A stretch of DNA of 15,785 bases from contig JAJTHX010000400.1 in the NCBI GenBank assembly GCA_021300125.1, positions 1-15,785 on the forward strand. The letters are read 5' to 3'. Below, one piece after another: positions 7,415 through 15,067 of this stretch. The position numbers were made by a program, and so were the translations under genes. The notes under the pieces are model-generated. The model saw only the letters and a program-made list of their open reading frames with translations. It searched no databases and had not been told where the DNA came from. Numbering within the stretch: position 1 is the stretch's first letter; every line of letters begins with the position of its first letter. This DNA comes from Betaproteobacteria bacterium. GTDB lineage: Bacteria; Pseudomonadota; Gammaproteobacteria; Burkholderiales; SG8-41.

Positions 7415-9046
7415 ATGCCTGCCCTGAATCTGCCGCTGCGTCCCCTGCTGATCGCGCTGCTCGCCGTAGCCTGGCTGCTGCCGGGACTGATCGGCCACGA
7501 CCCGTGGAAACCGGACGAGGCCTATACCTTCGGCGTGGTGCACGAAATCCTGCTTGGCGGCAGCTGGGTGGTGCCGCAGATCGCGGGCGAGCCTTTCCTC
7601 GACAAGCCGCCGCTGTTCCACCTCACTGCCGCGGCCAGCGCCCTCGCGCTGTCCTGGCTGCTGCCGCTGCATGATGCCGCGCGCATCGCCGCCGGCCTGT
7701 GGATCGGGCTGGCCTTCGTCTTCGCCGCGCTGGCCTCGCGCGAGCTGCACGGGCCGCGCCACGGTCTCACAGCGGCGCTGCTGCTGCTCGGCTGCCTCGG
7801 CCTGGTTGTCCGCGGACACCAGCTGATCACCGATCTCGCCGCGTTCTGCGGTTTCGCGATGGCCTATTACGGCACGGCACTGGCACTGCGCCGCGCCGCA
7901 CCCGGCGGCTTCTGGATCGGCAGCGGCTGCGGCATCGTGTTCATGGCCATGGGCATCCCCGAAGCGGCAATGATCGTGCTGATCGCACTGCTGCTGCCGC
8001 TGTCGCCGCACTGGCGCACGCCGCGTTACGCGGCGGCGCTGATCACCGCCGCAGTCGCCGCCCTGCCGTGGCTGGTGGTCTGGCCGGCGCTGCTTCACCG
8101 GCACGATCCGGCGCTGTATGCGGCCTGGCTCCACACCGAAAACCTGGCGCGCTTTTTCGCCACACCCGACCTGTTCGCCGGACTCGGCTATTACCTGCGC
8201 ATCCTGCCCTGGTATGCCTTTCCGGCCTGGCCGCTGGCGCTGTGGGCGCTGTGGCGCGCCGGACGCAGCCGGCAACTCGGCGCACCCGGCCTGGTGCTGC
8301 CGCTGGCCGGGTTCGCGGCGACGCTGATGCTGCTCGGCAGCGCAGCCGAAACGCGCGAACTCTACGGCCTGCCGATGCTGCTGCCGCTGGCGCTGCTTGC
8401 AGTGCCCGGAGTGGATGCGCTGAGACGCGGTGCGGTGAACGGCTGGTACTGGTTCAGCATCATGACTTTCACCTTCTTCATTGCCGTCGGCTGGTTCTAC
8501 TGGGTCGCGCTGGAGCTGGGTCTGCCGGCGAAGCTGCATGCGCATCTGCACACCATCCGTCCCGGCTACGACTATGGCTTCCGGCTGCTGCCCTTCCTGC
8601 TTGGCCTCGCCTATACCGCGGGCTGGTTCCTGCTGCTGGCGCGCCTGAAACGCAGCGTGGAAAGGCCGCTCGTGGTGTGGACCGCCGGCATCACCGCGGT
8701 GTGGGCGCTGCTGGCCACGCTGTTCATCGGCTGGGTCGATACCAGCAAGAGCTACCGCATGATGGTGGCCAACCTCGTGCGTGCGCTGCCGGCGCAGCAG
8801 GCCTGTATCGCCAGCCGCGACCTCGGCGAGGCGCAACGCGCGATGCTGCAGTATTTCGCCGGGCTGCGCACCGAGCGCGTGGAAACCAGCCCGCGGGCAG
8901 CCGGCTGTCCGCTGCTGCTGGTGCAGGGGCGGCCGCTGGACGAACTGGTCATCGGCGCCGAATGGCGGCCGATCTGGGAAGGCCACCGCCCCGGCGACAA
9001 GGACGAACGTTTCCGCCTCTATCAGCGCGGGCCGGCGGCAAAATGA
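7415..9046 (+). CDS. ArnT/PMT-type polyprenyl-phosphate glycosyltransferase (GT-C)
   Basis: Integral membrane glycosyltransferase of 543 aa in the ArnT / dolichyl-phosphate-mannose protein mannosyltransferase superfamily (PMT_2, GT83-like). It would move a sugar from an undecaprenyl-phosphate carrier to an acceptor on the periplasmic face. The N-terminus has a first helix (about 10-26) followed by the hallmark acidic loop HDPWKPDEAY with Asp34 and Glu35. The second family signature EPFLDKPPLFHL follows at about 59-70. Many hydrophobic helices extend to about 430, then comes a soluble C-terminal part with a Cys near CIASRDLG. The length and layout match ArnT proteins. No other arn genes are nearby, so the donor and acceptor are unknown and it may not modify lipid A with aminoarabinose. 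The stop overlaps the Hsp33 start (ATGA), implying coupled translation. Confidence 0.85.
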   Translation: MPALNLPLRPLLIALLAVAWLLPGLIGHDPWKPDEAYTFGVVHEILLGGSWVVPQIAGEPFLDKPPLFHLTAAASALALSWLLPLHDAARIAAGLWIGLAFVFAALASRELHGPRHGLTAALLLLGCLGLVVRGHQLITDLAAFCGFAMAYYGTALALRRAAPGGFWIGSGCGIVFMAMGIPEAAMIVLIALLLPLSPHWRTPRYAAALITAAVAALPWLVVWPALLHRHDPALYAAWLHTENLARFFATPDLFAGLGYYLRILPWYAFPAWPLALWALWRAGRSRQLGAPGLVLPLAGFAATLMLLGSAAETRELYGLPMLLPLALLAVPGVDALRRGAVNGWYWFSIMTFTFFIAVGWFYWVALELGLPAKLHAHLHTIRPGYDYGFRLLPFLLGLAYTAGWFLLLARLKRSVERPLVVWTAGITAVWALLATLFIGWVDTSKSYRMMVANLVRALPAQQACIASRDLGEAQRAMLQYFAGLRTERVETSPRAAGCPLLLVQGRPLDELVIGAEWRPIWEGHRPGDKDERFRLYQRGPAAK

Positions 9047-9912
9047 GCGACCAGCTGCACCGCTTCGTATTCGAGGATTCGGCAGTACGCGGCGAATGGG
9101 TGCGCCTCGCCTCCACCTGGCAGGCCGTCACCGAACGCCATGCGTATCCGCCGCCGCTGCGCCAGCTGCTGGGCGAGCTGATGGCCGCGGGCGCGCTGCT
9201 CGCGGCCACGCTCAAGTTCGATGGCATCCTCTCGCTGCAGCTGCAGGGCAGCGGCCCGGTGAAACTGATCGTCGTCGAATGCACCCGCGACCATGCCATG
9301 CGCGCCACCGCAAAATGGCAGGGCGAGATTTCCGGCGGCGGCCTGCGCGAGCTGCTCGGCGAGGGCCGGTTCGTGGTCAACCTGATGCCCGCCGGCGGCC
9401 AGCCCGGCTATCAGGGCGTGGTCGGACTCGAAGGCGACAGCGTCGCCGCCGCGCTGGAACACTACATGGCCTCATCGGAACAGATTCCGACACGGCTGTG
9501 GCTTGCCAGCGACGACCGGCATGCCGGCGGGATGCTGATCCAGAAACTGCCCGAGCGCGAGGCGCGCGATGCCGACGCCTGGCCGCGCGCCGGCCATCTC
9601 GCCGCCACCGTCAGCGCAGCCGAGCTGCTTGAACTTGATGCCCCGGTACTGCTGCGGCGCCTGTTCCACCAGGAAAACCTGCGGCTGTTCGAACCCAAGC
9701 CGGTGTGCTTCCGCTGCACCTGCACGCGCGAGAGGGTGGCCGGCATGCTGCGCATGCTCGGCCGCGATGAGGTGCACGCAATTGTGGCCGAGCGCGGCGA
9801 AGTCGAGGTGCATTGCGAGTTCTGCAACCGCCGTTACGCCTTCGACGCCATCGACAGCGAACAGCTGTTCGCCGGCCGCGGCAGCACGGCTGCGCCCCCC
9901 ACCCGGCATTGA
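9043..9912 (+). CDS. hslO: Redox-regulated chaperone Hsp33
   Basis: Cytosolic holdase chaperone activated by oxidation and unfolding, 289 aa (usual size about 290). The N-terminal Hsp33 fold covers about 1-180 (RFVFEDSAVRGEWVRL, PLRQLLGELMAAGALLAATLKF), followed by the linker. The zinc redox switch is complete: Cys225-x-Cys227 (FRCTCTRERV) and Cys258-x-x-Cys261 (HCEFCNRR), with 30 residues between the pairs, within the family's CxC-X(27-32)-CxxC spacing. An additional Cys222 precedes the switch. The ATG at 9043 overlaps the glycosyltransferase stop by 4 nt, so the two are translationally coupled. This start matches the usual Hsp33 N-terminus; the frame stays open upstream only as a shadow of the preceding gene. 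Confidence 0.95.
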   Translation: MSDQLHRFVFEDSAVRGEWVRLASTWQAVTERHAYPPPLRQLLGELMAAGALLAATLKFDGILSLQLQGSGPVKLIVVECTRDHAMRATAKWQGEISGGGLRELLGEGRFVVNLMPAGGQPGYQGVVGLEGDSVAAALEHYMASSEQIPTRLWLASDDRHAGGMLIQKLPEREARDADAWPRAGHLAATVSAAELLELDAPVLLRRLFHQENLRLFEPKPVCFRCTCTRERVAGMLRMLGRDEVHAIVAERGEVEVHCEFCNRRYAFDAIDSEQLFAGRGSTAAPPTRH

Positions 9913-9924
9913 ACGCATCCGGTT

Positions 9925-9943
9925 TGCCGATGGAGAATCGGCA
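9925..9943. repeat. Hairpin with a GGAGA loop after hslO
   Basis: Arms TGCCGAT and ATCGGCA (7 bp, perfect) enclose a GGAGA loop. It begins 12 nt after the hslO stop. No T-run follows, so it is not a canonical intrinsic terminator. A GGA in a hairpin loop resembles a CsrA/RsmA target, but it lies about 80 nt upstream of the thiolase start. Its role is undecided. Confidence 0.4.
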
Positions 9944-9963
9944 GCGTAAACTTCAGATCGACG

Positions 9964-10017
9964 TTGCCCGCGCTACGGGTAAAAAATATTTATTTTAAAT
10001 CAGATACTTACTGGAGA
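9964..10017 (+). promoter_or_regulatory. AT-rich promoter region and ribosome site of the thiolase gene
   Basis: The stretch 9980-10010 is markedly AT-rich against a GC-rich background. It contains TTTTAAATCA (9993-10002) preceded by AAATATT (9984-9990). Possible hexamers are TTGCCC (9964-9969) with TATTTA 17 bp downstream, or a -10 at GATACT (10003-10008). None is close to consensus. GGAGA at 10013-10017 is the ribosome site, 5 nt before the ATG at 10023, and favours that start over the adjoining GTG at 10020. Confidence 0.45.
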
Positions 10018-10022
10018 CTGTG

Positions 10023-11213
10023 ATGAGCAACGGACGCGAAGTGGTGGTGCTGAGCGGCGTGCGCACGGCAATTGGTGATTACGGCGGCGCCCTGAAGGAT
10101 GTAGCCCCTACCGAACTCGCCGCACAAGTGGTGCGCGAGGCGGTCAGCCGCGCCAAGGTCGATCCGAACCAGGTCAGTCAGCTGGTGTTCGGCAATGTCG
10201 TCCACGGCGAAGCGAAGGACATGTATTTCTCGCGGGTCGCCTGCATCAAGGGCGGACTGCCCCAGGAGACCACCGCCCTCACCGTCAACCGGCTCTGCGG
10301 CAGTGGCCTGCAGGCGATCGTTTCCGCGGCCCAGGGCATCCTGCTCGGCGACGCGGACGCCGCAGTCGGCGGCGGCGCTGAATCGATGAGCCGGGGCGGC
10401 TACCTGATGCCGGGCCTGCGCTGGGGCCAGCGCATGGGCGACGGCGGCGCGGTGGACATGATGGTCGGTGCGCTGACCGATCCCTTCGACACCGTGCACA
10501 TGGGCATCACCGCGGAAAACATTGCCGCGCAATGGAAGATCACCCGCGAGCAGCAGGACGCCTTCGCCGTGGAAAGCCACCGGCGGGCGATCAACGCCAT
10601 CGAAAAAGGCTTTTTCAAGGACCAGATCGTGCCGGTGGAGCTGAAGACGCGCAAAGGCACGACGCTGTTCGAGAGGGACGAGCATCCGCGCAGCGACGTC
10701 ACGCTGGAAAGCCTGGCCAAGCTGCGTGCCGTGTTCAAGAAGGAAGGCGGCTCGGTCACCGCCGGCAACGCCTCGGGCATCAATGACGGCGCCGCCGCGG
10801 TGGTGATGATGGAAAAGGAAGCCGCCAAAAAAGCCGGCCTCAAGCCGATGGCGCGCCTGGTCTCCTACGGACTGGCCGGCGTCGATCCGAAAATCATGGG
10901 CATCGGCCCGGTGCCGGCGGTGCACAATGCGCTCAAGCGTGCCGGCCTCAAGGTCGAGGACATGGATGTCATCGAATCCAACGAGGCCTTTGCCGTGCAG
11001 GCGCTGGCGGTATCCTGCGACCTCAAATTCGATGCCGCGAAAACCAATCCCAACGGCGGCGCAGTCGGCCTCGGCCACCCCATCGGCGCCACCGGCGCGA
11101 TTCTCACGGTCAAGGCGCTGCACGAGCTGCAGCGCACCGGCGGCCGCTATGCGCTGGTGACGATGTGCATTGGCGGCGGCCAGGGCATTGCGGCGGTTTT
11201 CGAACGCCTTTGA
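10023..11213 (+). CDS. bktB: Acetyl-CoA C-acyltransferase (beta-ketothiolase), BktB-like
   Basis: Thiolase of 396 aa, the normal size for biosynthetic/degradative tetrameric thiolases. It condenses or cleaves acyl-CoA and acetyl-CoA in the cytosol. The catalytic triad is intact: Cys92 (NRLCGSGLQAIV), His352 (GLGHPIGATGA) and Cys382 (TMCIGGGQG). The sequence follows Cupriavidus BktB closely as I remember it (REVVV-SGVRTAIG, LKDVAP-EL, SAAQ-ILLGD, GHAGVDPK-like and YALVTMCIGGGQGIAA segments). Beta-ketothiolase is therefore preferred over strict PhaA/AtoB, though AtoB-like use cannot be excluded. No phaB, phaC, CoA-transferase or acyl-CoA dehydrogenase gene is adjacent, so the pathway (polyhydroxyalkanoate supply, fatty-acid or aromatic degradation) is undetermined. 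The start is set by GGAGA 5 nt upstream. Confidence 0.9.
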   Translation: MSNGREVVVLSGVRTAIGDYGGALKDVAPTELAAQVVREAVSRAKVDPNQVSQLVFGNVVHGEAKDMYFSRVACIKGGLPQETTALTVNRLCGSGLQAIVSAAQGILLGDADAAVGGGAESMSRGGYLMPGLRWGQRMGDGGAVDMMVGALTDPFDTVHMGITAENIAAQWKITREQQDAFAVESHRRAINAIEKGFFKDQIVPVELKTRKGTTLFERDEHPRSDVTLESLAKLRAVFKKEGGSVTAGNASGINDGAAAVVMMEKEAAKKAGLKPMARLVSYGLAGVDPKIMGIGPVPAVHNALKRAGLKVEDMDVIESNEAFAVQALAVSCDLKFDAAKTNPNGGAVGLGHPIGATGAILTVKALHELQRTGGRYALVTMCIGGGQGIAAVFERL

Positions 11214-11233
11214 CCCGCCAGTCCGGAGTGCGT

Positions 11234-11257
11234 GCGGCGGGGCAAAGCGCCCGCCGC
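11234..11257. repeat. GC-rich hairpin after the thiolase gene
   Basis: Arms GCGGCGGG and CCCGCCGC enclose an 8-nt interior. The hairpin lies 20 nt after the thiolase stop and 17 nt before the next ATG. There is no T-tract, so it would be at most a weak or Rho-assisted terminator, or a structure near the start of the GGDEF gene. Confidence 0.3.
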
Positions 11258-11274
11258 CTGCCGCCGACGCGCCG

Positions 11275-12582
11275 ATGAGCCCAAGTACCCAGTCACAGAG
11301 TTCCCCCGAGCAGGACACGCTGCGGCAGCAGCTGCCCGCAGAGCGCGAACTGTTCGCGCGGTTTCCTCTCGCACTGGCGCTGGTCGGGCGCGACGGCTCG
11401 GTGCGCTTCAACGAGCGTTATCGCGACTGCTTCGATACCGCCGGCATTGACGAGCCCGGTTTCAGGCAACTGCTCGAAACACCCGGCCCCGGCTGGCAGG
11501 GACTGCGTCTGCGCACACGCGACGGCAGTGAAATTGCCGTGCACGCCCAGGCGCTGGCCCTGCAGGCCGTGACACTGATCCTGATCGCCGACGACACGGC
11601 GGTGGCCCGCGATGCGGAACCCGCGCAGTTGCGCAGGCGCATCGAGGAGCTGGAAAAAGTCAGCGCCACGGATTACCTGACAGGGGCGTGGAACCGCGCC
11701 CACCTCAACCGTGTGCTGCACTCCGAGATGTCGCGCAGCCTGCGCTTCCGCCAGCCGCTGTCGGCACTGCTGATCGACGTCGACCACTTCAAGCAGATCA
11801 ACGACAACCGCGGCCACCAGGCCGGCGACGCCGTGCTTTGTGAAATGGTCAGGCTGATCCAGCACAAGATCCGCGGTGCCGACCAGCTGTTCCGCTGGGG
11901 CGGCGAGGAATTCGTGGTGCTCGCCGTCTCGACGCAATACCGCGACGCACACACGCTGGCCGAACACCTGCGAGAGCTGGTGGCGGGCCACGCCTTTGCC
12001 CACGGCGACCCGGTCACAGCGAGCATCGGCGTTGCCGAGCATAACGGCCACGAGAATGCCCAGGCCTGGTTCTCGCGCATGGATGCGGCGCTGTTCGTGG
12101 CCAAGAACGGCGGCCGCAACCGGGTCGTCACCGACCCCCGCGGCAATTCCGACCTTTGGGCGTCAGGCCCGACGGCCGCGGTCAGCCTCGCCTGGCGCGA
12201 CAGCAACGCCTCCGGCGATGAACGCATTGACGCCGAGCACCGGCGGCTCGTCGAACTGGCCAACCAGCTCAGCGCCGCCGCTTCAGCACCAGCCGCAGCC
12301 TACGGACAAGCCGTCTCGGCGCTGCTCGACGCCCTGTCCGATCATTTCCTGGGCGAGGAGCGCACGCTCGAGGATTGCGGCTATGCCGGGCTCGCCGAAC
12401 ATCGCAGGATCCACGCCAGCATCCTGGCGAAAGCGGCTGCACTGCATGCTGCCGGCGGCTCGCTCGCCCCGGGCGACGCGCGGCGGCCGCTGATCGAATT
12501 TCTGGTCAACGAAGCGGTGGCCCGCCATCTCTTCGGCACTGATCGCGAGTTTTTCCAGTCCCTGGCTGCACCGCGCCGCTGA
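11275..12582 (+). CDS. Diguanylate cyclase with C-terminal hemerythrin domain
   Basis: Predicted c-di-GMP synthase, 435 aa, soluble. N-terminal residues about 20-112 look PAS-like (FPLALALVGRDGSVRFNERY). A short coiled coil follows (about 115-130), then the GGDEF domain (about 131-287): DYLTGAWNR at 133-141, metal-binding Asp168 in LLIDVDHFKQIND, and the active motif GGEEF at 209-213. An inhibitory RxxD site (Arg200, Asp203) lies five residues before it. The C-terminal domain (about 304-428) carries every bacteriohemerythrin di-iron ligand with correct spacing: His322, His357, Glu361, His376, His380, His418 and Asp423. Both domains look functional, suggesting a cyclase tuned by O2, NO or redox state. 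The ATG at 11275 is chosen because an upstream in-frame start would lie inside the thiolase gene; no strong ribosome site is seen. Confidence 0.9.
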   Translation: MSPSTQSQSSPEQDTLRQQLPAERELFARFPLALALVGRDGSVRFNERYRDCFDTAGIDEPGFRQLLETPGPGWQGLRLRTRDGSEIAVHAQALALQAVTLILIADDTAVARDAEPAQLRRRIEELEKVSATDYLTGAWNRAHLNRVLHSEMSRSLRFRQPLSALLIDVDHFKQINDNRGHQAGDAVLCEMVRLIQHKIRGADQLFRWGGEEFVVLAVSTQYRDAHTLAEHLRELVAGHAFAHGDPVTASIGVAEHNGHENAQAWFSRMDAALFVAKNGGRNRVVTDPRGNSDLWASGPTAAVSLAWRDSNASGDERIDAEHRRLVELANQLSAAASAPAAAYGQAVSALLDALSDHFLGEERTLEDCGYAGLAEHRRIHASILAKAAALHAAGGSLAPGDARRPLIEFLVNEAVARHLFGTDREFFQSLAAPRR

Positions 12583-12652
12583 ACGCTGCGGGCGACACCA
12601 GACCCTGATTCAATCACAACACACCAACCACAACGAACCGGGAGGAGAATCC

Positions 12653-13636
12653 ATGATCCAGCTCAAGTTAGCCACCCTGATGTGCGCGGCGCTGTGTGCC
12701 GCAGTGCCGGCCACGGCCTTCGCACAAGCCGGCGCCGCAAAATTTCCGGAACGGCCAATCCGGCTCATCATCGGCAGCGCCACGGGCTCCGGTCCCGACA
12801 TCATCTCGCGCGTGCTCGCCGAACGGCTGTATGAAACCTGGAAGCATCGCGTGGTCGTCGATGCCCGCCCTGGCGCCGCAGGCGCAATCAGCGCCGACCT
12901 CACCCTCGCCGCCGCACCCGACGGCTACACCTGGATGATGCTGACCTCACAGCTGTTCGTCGCCTCACAGGTGCTCGCCGACATCAAATTCGACCTCCAG
13001 CGCGACTTCCAGTCGCTCGCCCTGATCGGCACCACGCCCTTTGTGCTGATGGTGAACAACCAGCTGCAGGCCAAATCGGTGAAGGAACTGATTGACCTCG
13101 CGCGCAAGCAGCCGGGCAAGCTGCGCTACGGCTCGGCCGGCACCGGCGCCTCGGAACACCTGTCCGGAGTGCTGCTGGGCCACCTCACCAACACCAACAT
13201 GCTGCACATCCCCTACAAGGGCGTGGCCCAGTCCATCGCCGACACCATCGCCAACGAGGTGCAGGCCACCTATGCCGTGCTGCCCGCGGCGCTGCCGCAC
13301 ATCAACGCGGGCCGCCTGCGGCCGCTGGGCGTGACCACTGCCAGGCGCGCGGCACTGATTCCCGACGTGCCGGCCATCGGCGAGGCGGTTCCCGGCTACG
13401 CCATGAATGCCTGGTACAGCCTGGTGGTGCCGACCAAAACCCCGTCAGCGGTGATGAACATGGTGAGCACCGAGGTCACCAAGGCCGTGCGCGAACCCGC
13501 GCTGATGGAAAAATACCGGGCCATGGGCATCGACGTGATGGCCGGTGATCGCACCGCGCTCGACGCCTGGCGCAAGGAAGAGCACAAGCGCATCACCGAA
13601 GTGGTGCGCATCTCCGGCGCCAAAGAGACCCGCTAG
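12653..13636 (+). CDS. Bug/TctC-family periplasmic solute-binding protein
   Basis: Extracytoplasmic binding protein of the Bug (TctC-like) family, 327 aa, with a Sec signal peptide (about 1-24, AFA-Q cleavage). Mature features fit the family: the start PERPIRLIIGSATGSGPDII, the ligand-loop region RPGAAGAISADL, YGSAGTGASEHLSGVL, the HIPYKGVAQSIADTIANEVQ segment, and the LGVTTARRAALIPDVPAIGEA ending block. Such proteins bind carboxylates or other small molecules and often lack an adjacent transporter; no tctA or tctB is seen here. The start has a strong GGGAGGAG site at 12640-12647. A G-free, A/C-rich leader (12611-12634) precedes it. The ligand is unknown. The MFS gene downstream is 167 bp away, and a shared role is not indicated. 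Confidence 0.92.
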   Translation: MIQLKLATLMCAALCAAVPATAFAQAGAAKFPERPIRLIIGSATGSGPDIISRVLAERLYETWKHRVVVDARPGAAGAISADLTLAAAPDGYTWMMLTSQLFVASQVLADIKFDLQRDFQSLALIGTTPFVLMVNNQLQAKSVKELIDLARKQPGKLRYGSAGTGASEHLSGVLLGHLTNTNMLHIPYKGVAQSIADTIANEVQATYAVLPAALPHINAGRLRPLGVTTARRAALIPDVPAIGEAVPGYAMNAWYSLVVPTKTPSAVMNMVSTEVTKAVREPALMEKYRAMGIDVMAGDRTALDAWRKEEHKRITEVVRISGAKETR

Positions 13637-13654
13637 CGCACTTCCCCTGCCGCA

Positions 13655-13690
13655 CGCCGCCACCCTGGGGTGGCGGCGCCGGCGGTCTTT
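13655..13690 (+). terminator. Possible terminator after the Bug gene
   Basis: Arms CGCCGCCACCC and GGGTGGCGGCG (11 bp, perfect, 13655-13678) form a very stable hairpin 18 nt after the stop codon. The only T-rich stretch, TCTTT at 13686-13690, starts 7 nt after the stem, so intrinsic termination would be weaker than usual. The stem can also form in transcripts from the other strand. Confidence 0.5.
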
Positions 13691-13803
13691 CATGAGGCGT
13701 CGCGCGGAAGCGGTCCGGGCGGTCCTTTCGACGGGTCCGGTCCTTGCCTGTTCCCGGTTAAACGCCGAAAGCCAAACGCTTCCAACCCGTGCACAATGCA
13801 GGC

Positions 13804-15018
13804 ATGACAACCCTGACCTCTCCAGCCCCGCGGCAAGGCCACTCCGGCAGCGTCAAGCTGCTGCTCAATCTGGGCCATGGCATTGATCACATGTTCCTGC
13901 TGATCTTTGCCACCGCGGTGGCCTCGATCGCTGCCGAGTTCGGCCTTGCCGACTGGACCGAACTGATGCCCTACGGCGTCGGCGCCTTCGCCCTGTTCGG
14001 CCTCGGCGCACTGCCCGCCGGCCGCCTCGGCGACCTCTGGGGCCGGCGCGTGATGATGATCATTTTCTTCATCGGCATGGGCCTGTCCGCGATGCTGGTG
14101 GCCATGACGCAGAACGCCTGGCAGCTTGCCGGCGCGCTGGCCCTGATGGGCGCCTTCGCCGCGATCTACCACCCGGTCGGCATCCCGATGCTGGTGCAGG
14201 GCGTGCCCAACCCGGGCGCGGTGATCGGACTCAACGGCCTCGCCGGCAACCTCGGCATCGCCGTGGCGGCTCTGGTCACCGGCTTCATCGTCAAGTGGCT
14301 GGGCTGGCGCGAGGCATTCGTGATCCCCGGCCTGGTATCGATCGCCTGCGGCATCTGGTTCGCGATGGCCTGTCCGCGGGAGACCGAAGCCCCGGCCAAA
14401 AGACAGGGCGGCAAGGCGCAGGTCGCGCTCTCGCCGCAGCTGCTGATGCGCGCTTTCCTGGTGATGACCTCGGCGGCCGCCGTCAGCACCATCCTCTTCA
14501 ACTTCACCACCAACGGCAACGCACAGCTGCTCGCCGAGGGATTTGCCGGAGTGATCGAGGATCCGGCACTGATCGGCATGCTGCTGGCCGCGATCTACGC
14601 CGTCGCCTCGCTCGCGCAGCTCGTGGTCGGGCACCTGATCGACCGCATGCCGTTCAAGCCGCTGCAGCTGTGGATGTCGCTGGTGCAGGTGCCCCTGCTG
14701 ATCTGGGCGGCCCACACCCAGGACTGGTGGCTGTTCGCCGCGCTGCTGGCGGTGATGATCTTCGTCTTCGGCTCGATTCCGTTCACCGACGCGATGATCG
14801 TGCGCTATGTGGATGACCGCCTGCGTTCGAGGGTGGCCGGCATGCGCCTTACCGTCGCCTTCGGCTTCAGTTCGCTGGCGGTATGGATTCTGGGCCCCCT
14901 GGTCAAAAACATCGGCTTCGCCAACGCCCTGTGGATCATGGCCGGCATTGCCGCGCTGAAAGCGGCCATCGTGCTGCTGCTGCCGGAAGAGCCTGATACC
15001 GGCAAAGCCCCGGCCTGA
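13804..15018 (+). CDS. MFS transporter, Fsr-like
   Basis: Inner-membrane major facilitator superfamily transporter, 404 aa, with about 12 hydrophobic helices in two halves joined by a hydrophilic linker (about 195-215, PRETEAPAKRQGGKAQ). The conserved motif A between helices 2 and 3 is present (GRLGDLWGRRVMM). The start LNLGHGIDHMFLLIFATAVA resembles fosmidomycin-resistance-like MFS proteins, but substrate and direction of transport cannot be deduced. The ATG at 13804 is chosen; an in-frame GTG lies 15 nt upstream and neither has a good ribosome site. CACAAT at 13792-13797 could be a -10 whose transcript would begin at about the ATG, but no matching -35 is evident. The gene is separated from the Bug gene by a stable hairpin and so is probably independent. 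Confidence 0.85.
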   Translation: MTTLTSPAPRQGHSGSVKLLLNLGHGIDHMFLLIFATAVASIAAEFGLADWTELMPYGVGAFALFGLGALPAGRLGDLWGRRVMMIIFFIGMGLSAMLVAMTQNAWQLAGALALMGAFAAIYHPVGIPMLVQGVPNPGAVIGLNGLAGNLGIAVAALVTGFIVKWLGWREAFVIPGLVSIACGIWFAMACPRETEAPAKRQGGKAQVALSPQLLMRAFLVMTSAAAVSTILFNFTTNGNAQLLAEGFAGVIEDPALIGMLLAAIYAVASLAQLVVGHLIDRMPFKPLQLWMSLVQVPLLIWAAHTQDWWLFAALLAVMIFVFGSIPFTDAMIVRYVDDRLRSRVAGMRLTVAFGFSSLAVWILGPLVKNIGFANALWIMAGIAALKAAIVLLLPEEPDTGKAPA

Positions 15019-15044
15019 TTCAGGCCTGCAAATATTACTGTTTT

Positions 15045-15067
15045 AAATCAATAAGTTATATTGATTT
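15045..15067. repeat. AT-rich perfect 9-5-9 inverted repeat
   Basis: Arms AAATCAATA and TATTGATTT flank AGTTA. It starts 27 nt after the MFS stop and lies about 145 bp before the small winged-helix gene. The island from 15029 to 15069 is strikingly AT-rich for this genome. It has no GC stem and no T-tract, so it does not look like a terminator. A protein-binding site is more plausible. Confidence 0.55.

Noticed and set aside
6187..7416. A minus-strand open frame opposite the M48 protease.
   Set aside because: No family resemblance. The plus strand carries HELGH and EHELEAD motifs in frame.
7304..8986. A long minus-strand open frame opposite the glycosyltransferase gene.
   Set aside because: Its composition is dominated by Gln, Arg, His and Ala with no recognisable domain. 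The plus-strand glycosyltransferase is well supported.
7699..9042. An in-frame upstream extension of Hsp33 through the glycosyltransferase gene.
   Set aside because: The extension is Arg/Ala/Gly-rich out-of-frame translation. The Hsp33 N-terminus begins naturally at the ATG at 9043.
12611..12634. G-free A/C-rich stretch before the Bug gene as a special element.
   Set aside because: It is most simply an unstructured 5' leader next to a strong ribosome site. No repeat unit or dyad is present.
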